A program made the translations under genes and the position numbers. DNA of 40,084 nt from Puniceicoccales bacterium (GTDB lineage: Bacteria > Verrucomicrobiota > Verrucomicrobiia > Opitutales > UBA9783). The stretch spans positions 1 through 40,084 of the forward strand of contig JAIRMU010000017.1 in the NCBI GenBank assembly GCA_031258545.1, read 5' to 3'. Under the pieces are notes generated by a model. The model searched no databases. It had not been told where the DNA came from and saw only the letters and a program-made list of their open reading frames with translations. Of the stretch, positions 36,492 to 40,084 are shown one piece after another (the stretch's first letter is position 1; each line of letters starts with the position of its first letter).

Positions 36492-37331
36492 ATGCGTGTT
36501 GGCGAAATTCTAAATGTTTTGACTCAATTTTTCCACAGGCAAGGCATTGAAAATGCGCATGTGGATGCAGAGTTGTTGATCGCCCATGTGCTCCGGTGTA
36601 AACGCTTGGATCTTTTCTTAAATTACGATAAACCGTTGACCCAACAACAGGCAGATACTTTGCGCACGTACGCAAAATTACGCACACAAAAACATCCTCT
36701 ACAATACATCCTGGGATCCGTTGACTTCTATGGGCAGCGTATTAAAGTGGACGCACGTGTTCTCATTCCCAGACCCGAAACCGAAGAGCTCATTCATCAA
36801 CTGAGCGAATATTGGGGGGATACACCTCCCCAACGAGTTATCGACTTGGGTACGGGTAGTGGAGCTATTGCGATTACCTTAGTTACCCTATTTCCCCACA
36901 TAACCATGACCGCCAGTGACGCATACGCGGATGCGTTGTGTTTGGCCATAGAAAACGCAACTGTCAATCGCGTAGCGCATAAAATTCAATTTTTACATTC
37001 CGATTGGTTTGAAAAAATTCCGCAACATTTCGACTGCATCATTTCAAACCCTCCCTATCTAACGGAACAAGAATGGATGTCGGCTCAACCCGAAGTCCAA
37101 TGTTTTGAACCCAAACATGCCTTAGTTTCAAAAGACAACGGATTGGCTGACATAAAAAAATTACTTGGCCAAGGCATAAAGCACCTTAACCCTCATGGAT
37201 GTATCGTTTTGGAAACAGGGATGGATCAGCATAGTCATTTGCACTCTTTTGCAAAAAAATGCGGATATCGTTCCTCAAAAACAACGCTCGATCTGCACAA
37301 AAGAGGACGTTTCTTCTGGGCTTGGTTGTAG
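36492..37331 (+). CDS. prmC: Release factor glutamine methyltransferase
   Basis: PrmC (HemK) methylates the GGQ glutamine of release factors RF1 and RF2 to promote translation termination. The 279-residue protein has a helical N-terminal part (ILNVLTQFFHRQGIENAHVD, residues about 5-25), then HPLQYILGSVDFYGQRIKVD and VLIPRPETEELIHQL, the SAM motif VIDLGTGSGAIAITLV and the catalytic ISNPPYL (NPPY). DNGLADIKKLL and ILNPHGCIVLETG are typical. It starts with ATG 36492, 56 bp after rpmB on the same strand, so it may share that promoter. Confidence 0.95.
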   Translation: MRVGEILNVLTQFFHRQGIENAHVDAELLIAHVLRCKRLDLFLNYDKPLTQQQADTLRTYAKLRTQKHPLQYILGSVDFYGQRIKVDARVLIPRPETEELIHQLSEYWGDTPPQRVIDLGTGSGAIAITLVTLFPHITMTASDAYADALCLAIENATVNRVAHKIQFLHSDWFEKIPQHFDCIISNPPYLTEQEWMSAQPEVQCFEPKHALVSKDNGLADIKKLLGQGIKHLNPHGCIVLETGMDQHSHLHSFAKKCGYRSSKTTLDLHKRGRFFWAWL

Positions 37332-38010
37332 AAATTTATTTTCACAGGATTTGTATTGATACCGTTTTTAGCTTTTTACACGTAATCCGCTGGACATCAC
37401 TTATCCAGACCATTGCTTTGAAGCAACCCTGTGATGACATTAGCTCGTCATCTTAAGTGAACGGGTGCGCTGTTTTTATTAAGCTGCGATGTGCAAAAAA
37501 TGTTTTGGAAAGAAACGGTCACCGACTCACCTCGGTAAGATGAATAAATACTTTAGTTGTCCGACTCACAAAGGCTTGGGGCTATACTCTCGATAGCACA
37601 GACACCTTCGATTACATTGCACGGGGGTTGAATGCTGGATCAATGGAGCTACGACTTTGGAGCAATATAGAAATTGCTGCAGATTTATTGCCAACAATTC
37701 GTGGTATTTTATTGCCCAGTAAATACTGGAGAGATTTTGTTTTTCCAAAACTGTATTTTTTATTTATTGGGCTACTTTCGTCATCCGATGCAACAGGCGG
37801 ATTAGGAGGCAAGTCAGACGGCACAAAAGTGTTGTGGGCTGTTTTTCCAACAAATTTACCTTCCATTGACCTGTTCTTCTTACCGTATGCAAGCGCTTCC
37901 TGTCGAAGATAACATTACAATCTAAATATACTTTTGTTATTTTATTTTTGCAAGGTAAAGTAAAACAACGGCATCCATGGACTAAATATTGTTGATGTTT
38001 CTGCATTTAT
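37332..38010. other. Gap between prmC and tRNA-Ser with one weak ORF
   Basis: No recognised gene. A 6-bp hairpin, GATGAC at about 37433 with GTCATC after an 8-base loop, lies 100 bp after prmC but has no immediate T run. A small minus-strand frame at 37612-37866 is listed separately. Other open frames lack support. Confidence 0.5.
37612..37866 (-). CDS. Possible 84-residue hypothetical protein
   Basis: A minus-strand frame starts MEGKFVGKTAHNTFVPSDLP and ends SSIDPAFNPRAM. AGG lies 5 bases before the ATG, but there is no convincing promoter. No family is recognised. It could be a chance frame in decayed DNA, since neighbouring intervals contain remnants. Confidence 0.25.
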   Translation of the reverse strand: MEGKFVGKTAHNTFVPSDLPPNPPVASDDESSPINKKYSFGKTKSLQYLLGNKIPRIVGNKSAAISILLQSRSSIDPAFNPRAM

Positions 38011-38100
38011 TGGCGGAGAAGGAGGGAGTCGAACCCTCGGTACCCTTCCGGATACACAGCATTTCCAATGCTGCACAATCGGCCACTCTGTCACCTCTCC
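38011..38100 (-). tRNA. tRNA-Ser (anticodon GGA)
   Basis: The reverse complement has acceptor GGAGAGG paired with CTTCTCC, discriminator G and encoded CCA at 38013-38011. The anticodon loop TTGGAAA gives GGA (codons TCC, TCT). A long variable arm (GTATCCGGAAGGGTAC) marks the serine type. Confidence 0.95.
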
Positions 38101-38167
38101 GCATTTTTAAGAATTTATGCCCCAAATCGTTTTCGGGCGCAACATAAAAATTGCCGAGTGAGCTATC

Positions 38168-38413
38168 ATGGTTTGGGCACAGAACTCCCCATCCTTCTTT
38201 TGTGCCGCAATGGGTAATGACAAGCACGAAAACCGTTATTGGTATTGCCATCCGGAAACCCCTGAGGATCACAGGGCGTAAATAGGAAAAACATCCTTCA
38301 TATTACTTCAGCCTCCAGGTTTCCATGGGGATAGGGATGCCGTTTTAATCGCCGCAAGCTTGGCACAAAGGTTGGGAAACTTTTTTACATCCATTGGCGG
38401 AATTGAGAAATGA
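38168..38413 (+). pseudogene. Unrecognised coding remnant with one in-frame stop
   Basis: One frame on the plus strand, from ATG 38168 to TGA 38413, is open except for TAA at 38279-38281. It reads MVWAQNSPSFFCAAMGNDKH, then RYWYCHPETPEDHRA, stop, IGKTSFILLQPPGFHGD and RDAVLIAASLAQRLGNFFTS. The second half looks protein-like. I do not recognise the family. It may be a decayed gene or chance. Confidence 0.3.
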
Positions 38414-38793
38414 TGCAATCCAAAATTGTACGTACGTTGTAAACAACATGAGGCGCAAGCATTGTCCAAAACATTTTCGATCTACAACCCAGAAGCCAAT
38501 TAAAGCACATCAAAAGTTCCCAATAAAAACATGTCCAAATGTTTTTAAAAATGTGTAAAAATGCGCAAGCTAAAAAAGAATTAAGAAGATCGTTCGACCA
38601 TTGTTATAGGTTATGATTTGAACAGTCTTGGTATTTTTAAAACTGTCTAGACCCTTGTAGGCAATTCCACTGCCTTATCTTATGACGGGACCGTTTAACC
38701 GAACCTATCCTCTCTAACAGGACTTTCATTAAACGATGACCATAAATGGCTTACGCTAGAGTATCATCATTTTTCATCTTGCTTAAAAGCAAA
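38414..38793. other. Intergenic stretch with nothing recognisable
   Basis: About 380 bp between the remnant and the first hairpin. I see no gene, RNA or clear repeat here. Confidence 0.4.
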
Positions 38794-38823
38794 GCAAAAT
38801 GCTACCTTTCGGTAGCATTTTGC
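38794..38823 (-). terminator. Hairpin terminator, minus strand (copy 1)
   Basis: A perfect 13-bp stem, GCAAAATGCTACC with GGTAGCATTTTGC, has the loop GAAA on the minus strand (a stable GNRA tetraloop) and is followed there by TTTGCTTTT. It lies 114 bp after the stop of the minus-strand frame at 38938. A near-identical hairpin lies at 39506. Confidence 0.6.
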
Positions 38824-38937
38824 AAAGCATTCGTTAACCCCTTGACGCATAGAACCCTCAGATTGCCTCTCCGACTTCCATGCGATTTTCTAAAGTAGAT
38901 TTAAAGTTAAACAACTTACTATTCCCCAAAAGTACAA

Positions 38938-39186
38938 TTAGGGTTGAGGCGTATATCCTCGAGGCATTTCTTCGGGACTATTGTAAACTTTACCCGTCTT
39001 ACCATCAATCCAAACACGACCGTCGAAACGAGCACCCACACTATCGCACCTGGTCCCGTCACTCTTAATGAATCTATAGTACCCATACCGGCTATACACA
39101 AAACGGCCATGAAGTTCCTCTATGTCCGAAAGAACAATACGTCCATTTAAATCGCTGTTGAGTGTGGGAAAAATAAGGAGGAAGTT
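38938..39186 (-). pseudogene. Minus-strand open frame without start codon, probable remnant
   Basis: A minus-strand frame open over 82 codons reads LNSDLNGRIVLSDIEELHGR, FVYSRYGYYRFIKSDGTRCD, SVGARFDGRVWIDGKTGKVY, NSPEEMPRGYTPQP and stop. Composition looks coding (many charged and aromatic residues, no repeats). No ATG occurs before the C-terminal part; the only GTG is at FVYSRY. Upstream a stop lies at 39189-39187, and beyond it the frame is open again toward 39390. So this appears to be the 3' part of a broken gene. It is followed by the hairpin terminator at 38794-38823. No family recognised. Confidence 0.45.
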
Positions 39187-39215
39187 TTAACTTCCTTTGT
39201 TGCTGCTCCGACACT

Positions 39216-39345
39216 TCATAAATTGAACAACCATTGGCATCGGTGGATCCGCTTTAGGTCCACAACTGTTGTCGGATGCCTTGGATCGAAGACCTAAAGG
39301 ATGAAGAGCACTTTTTTTATAGATAATACGGATCCGGTATAGATT
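39216..39345 (+). pseudogene. Phosphoglucose isomerase, short internal remnant
   Basis: On the plus strand the frame reads TTIGIGGSALGPQLLSDALD, the sugar-phosphate-binding core of glucose-6-phosphate isomerase (IGGSALGP), preceded by a stop. After RRPKG, a stop occurs and a shift of frame gives MKSTFFIDNTDPV, matching the next family block (FFDNTDP). A further shift gives a GID-like sequence. The rest of the enzyme (over 400 residues) is missing. The identification rests on two consecutive motifs at the correct spacing and order. It lies between the two minus-strand hairpins. Confidence 0.72.
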
Positions 39346-39505
39346 TTCCCAGTTTTTCCCAAAATCCCTGATGATGGCTTTAGCTTTCTTTTACTCGATT
39401 TGAAATCTCCATAGACATACTTCAATCAAAAAATCATCGTAAATGCTTGTTTTATAAAGCATCGTCGTTTTTTCTTCTGCTCTTTCTACTATAAAAATAA
39501 AAGCA

Positions 39506-39531
39506 AAAATGCCACCCGCAGGTAGCATTTT
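39506..39531 (-). terminator. Hairpin terminator, minus strand (copy 2)
   Basis: On the minus strand, AAAATGCTACC and GGTGGCATTTT form an 11-bp stem around a TGCG loop, followed by TGCTTTTATTTTT. One pair is U-G on this strand; on the plus strand it would be a C-A mismatch, so the minus strand is the functional one. It lies 46 bp after the Cys-repeat protein stop. Confidence 0.7.
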
Positions 39532-39577
39532 GGAAAAGTAACGAGATATGATGGATTACCATCCACCCCTGCGATCT

Positions 39578-40084
39578 CTAAAAATCATCCTCGCAGCCAT
39601 AATGGCAATCATAATGCGGATAGCAACCATAAGGCACAAAATGCTCGCAACCGTAATGCCCATGCGGGTGACATCCATACGGTAGAAATTGGGAACCAAA
39701 GTCTTCATGGCAACCAAATGCATCAAATGCGTCTTCGCAGCCAAATGGCAAGAAAGGACGTCCAAAATCAAAATCGCATCCCAAAAATGGGTGCAAAGGT
39801 GGTGGTGGAACGCCATGCCCACGTACTACATCAAGACGAAAGCCGTGTGGCAACGGTCCTTGAGGAATCACTTGAAAGAATCCGTCTGCACCCACAACCA
39901 TACGATATCCTCTATTTTCCACCAACTCTTGAGTCTTCCTCACAAATTGGTTTAATTCGGCTACACTTCCATGACGCCTCAAATGGCTAAAAATTTTATC
40001 TTCTCGGCCTTGGACGCGTGCTCGACGACGTCTTGCCATCTCTTGCACAAAATTATCCTCGTCATCCGAATCTACATCGGATTC
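39578..40084 (-). CDS. Cys/His/Gly/Tyr repeat protein, C-terminal part (5' end beyond window)
   Basis: The frame remains open to the window edge, so the start lies outside; GTG 40048 and ATG 40039 are internal candidates only. From the edge it reads an acidic ESDVDSDDEDNF, a basic MARRRRARVQGRE, a helical HGSVAELNQFVRKTQELVEN segment, GADGFFQVIPQGPLPHGF, and then PPPPLHP. The tail holds seven aromatic/Leu-Gly-Cys units: LGCDF, FGCED, FGCHED, YGCHPH, YGCEHF, YGCYPH and YGCEDDF. The last 34 residues contain two copies of a roughly 17-residue unit starting PYGC. The Cys- and His-rich units suggest metal binding or disulfide cross-links. No family recognised. Confidence 0.6.
   Translation of the reverse strand, partial: ESDVDSDDEDNFVQEMARRRRARVQGREDKIFSHLRRHGSVAELNQFVRKTQELVENRGYRMVVGADGFFQVIPQGPLPHGFRLDVVRGHGVPPPPLHPFLGCDFDFGRPFLPFGCEDAFDAFGCHEDFGSQFLPYGCHPHGHYGCEHFVPYGCYPHYDCHYGCEDDF

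Noticed and set aside
39556-39822. Minus-strand 88-residue hydrophobic ORF
   Set aside because: It is a shifted-frame shadow of the Cys-repeat protein.

Overview
The window is bacterial chromosome, moderately AT-rich, with compact operons, six tRNA genes that all encode their CCA ends, and several decayed genes. Protein resemblance (a lengthened L28, a CdsA signature lacking the usual His and Arg, the moxR-bat operon) suggests the PVC superphylum, probably Verrucomicrobia (Opitutae-like). That placement is inference from memory of families, not a search. A CesT-like type III secretion chaperone, an amino-acid symporter and at least three broken metabolic genes (a CysJ-type flavoprotein, phosphoglucose isomerase, a GH5 glycosidase) fit a host-associated organism undergoing genome reduction.

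Layout. 1-3.9 kb (minus): the decayed 3' part of a CysJ-like reductase, then cdsA, uppS and aspS, with tRNA-Asn just upstream of aspS. 3.9-5.3 kb: a long stretch without an intact gene, probably decayed. 5.3-6.0 kb: lspA and tRNA-Arg. 6.1-14.1 kb (minus): an eight-gene moxR-DUF58-DUF4381-like-batA-batB-batC-batD-batE operon with a clear sigma-70-type promoter. 14.1-17.8 kb (plus): a glucosaminidase, a TrmA/RumA-type RNA methyltransferase and an AGCS symporter. 18.0-22.8 kb (minus): accA, glmM and a SNF2 helicase, overlapping or nearly so. 23.2-26.6 kb (minus): an orphan prepilin-like protein, a pullulanase and, 10 bp upstream of it, the CesT-like chaperone. 26.7-27.3 kb: tRNA-Pro followed at once by a 5'-truncated, frameshifted GH5 remnant. 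27.3-30.3 kb (minus): iron-dependent alcohol dehydrogenase, flavodoxin and metallo-beta-lactamase-fold hydrolase, possibly acquired together. 30.5-32.4 kb: tRNA-Ser(CGA), tRNA-Ile2(CAT), ymdB and a small secreted protein. 32.4-37.3 kb: dnaE (minus), then rpmB and prmC (plus). 37.3-40.1 kb: tRNA-Ser(GGA), remnants including part of pgi, two related minus-strand terminator hairpins, and the C-terminal part of an unusual Cys/His/Gly/Tyr-repeat protein that runs off the window.

How the genes work together. Much of the window is envelope and core metabolism: phospholipid (cdsA), undecaprenyl phosphate (uppS), lipoprotein processing (lspA), fatty acid (accA), peptidoglycan precursor (glmM), wall hydrolysis (glucosaminidase) and translation or replication (aspS, rpmB, prmC, dnaE). 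The Bat operon is a MoxR/von Willebrand factor A system at the membrane. The most thought-provoking arrangement is the chaperone-pullulanase pair: a type III chaperone transcribed directly ahead of a glycogen-debranching enzyme with no signal peptide suggests the enzyme may be delivered outside the bacterium. This is inference and no secretion apparatus is visible here.
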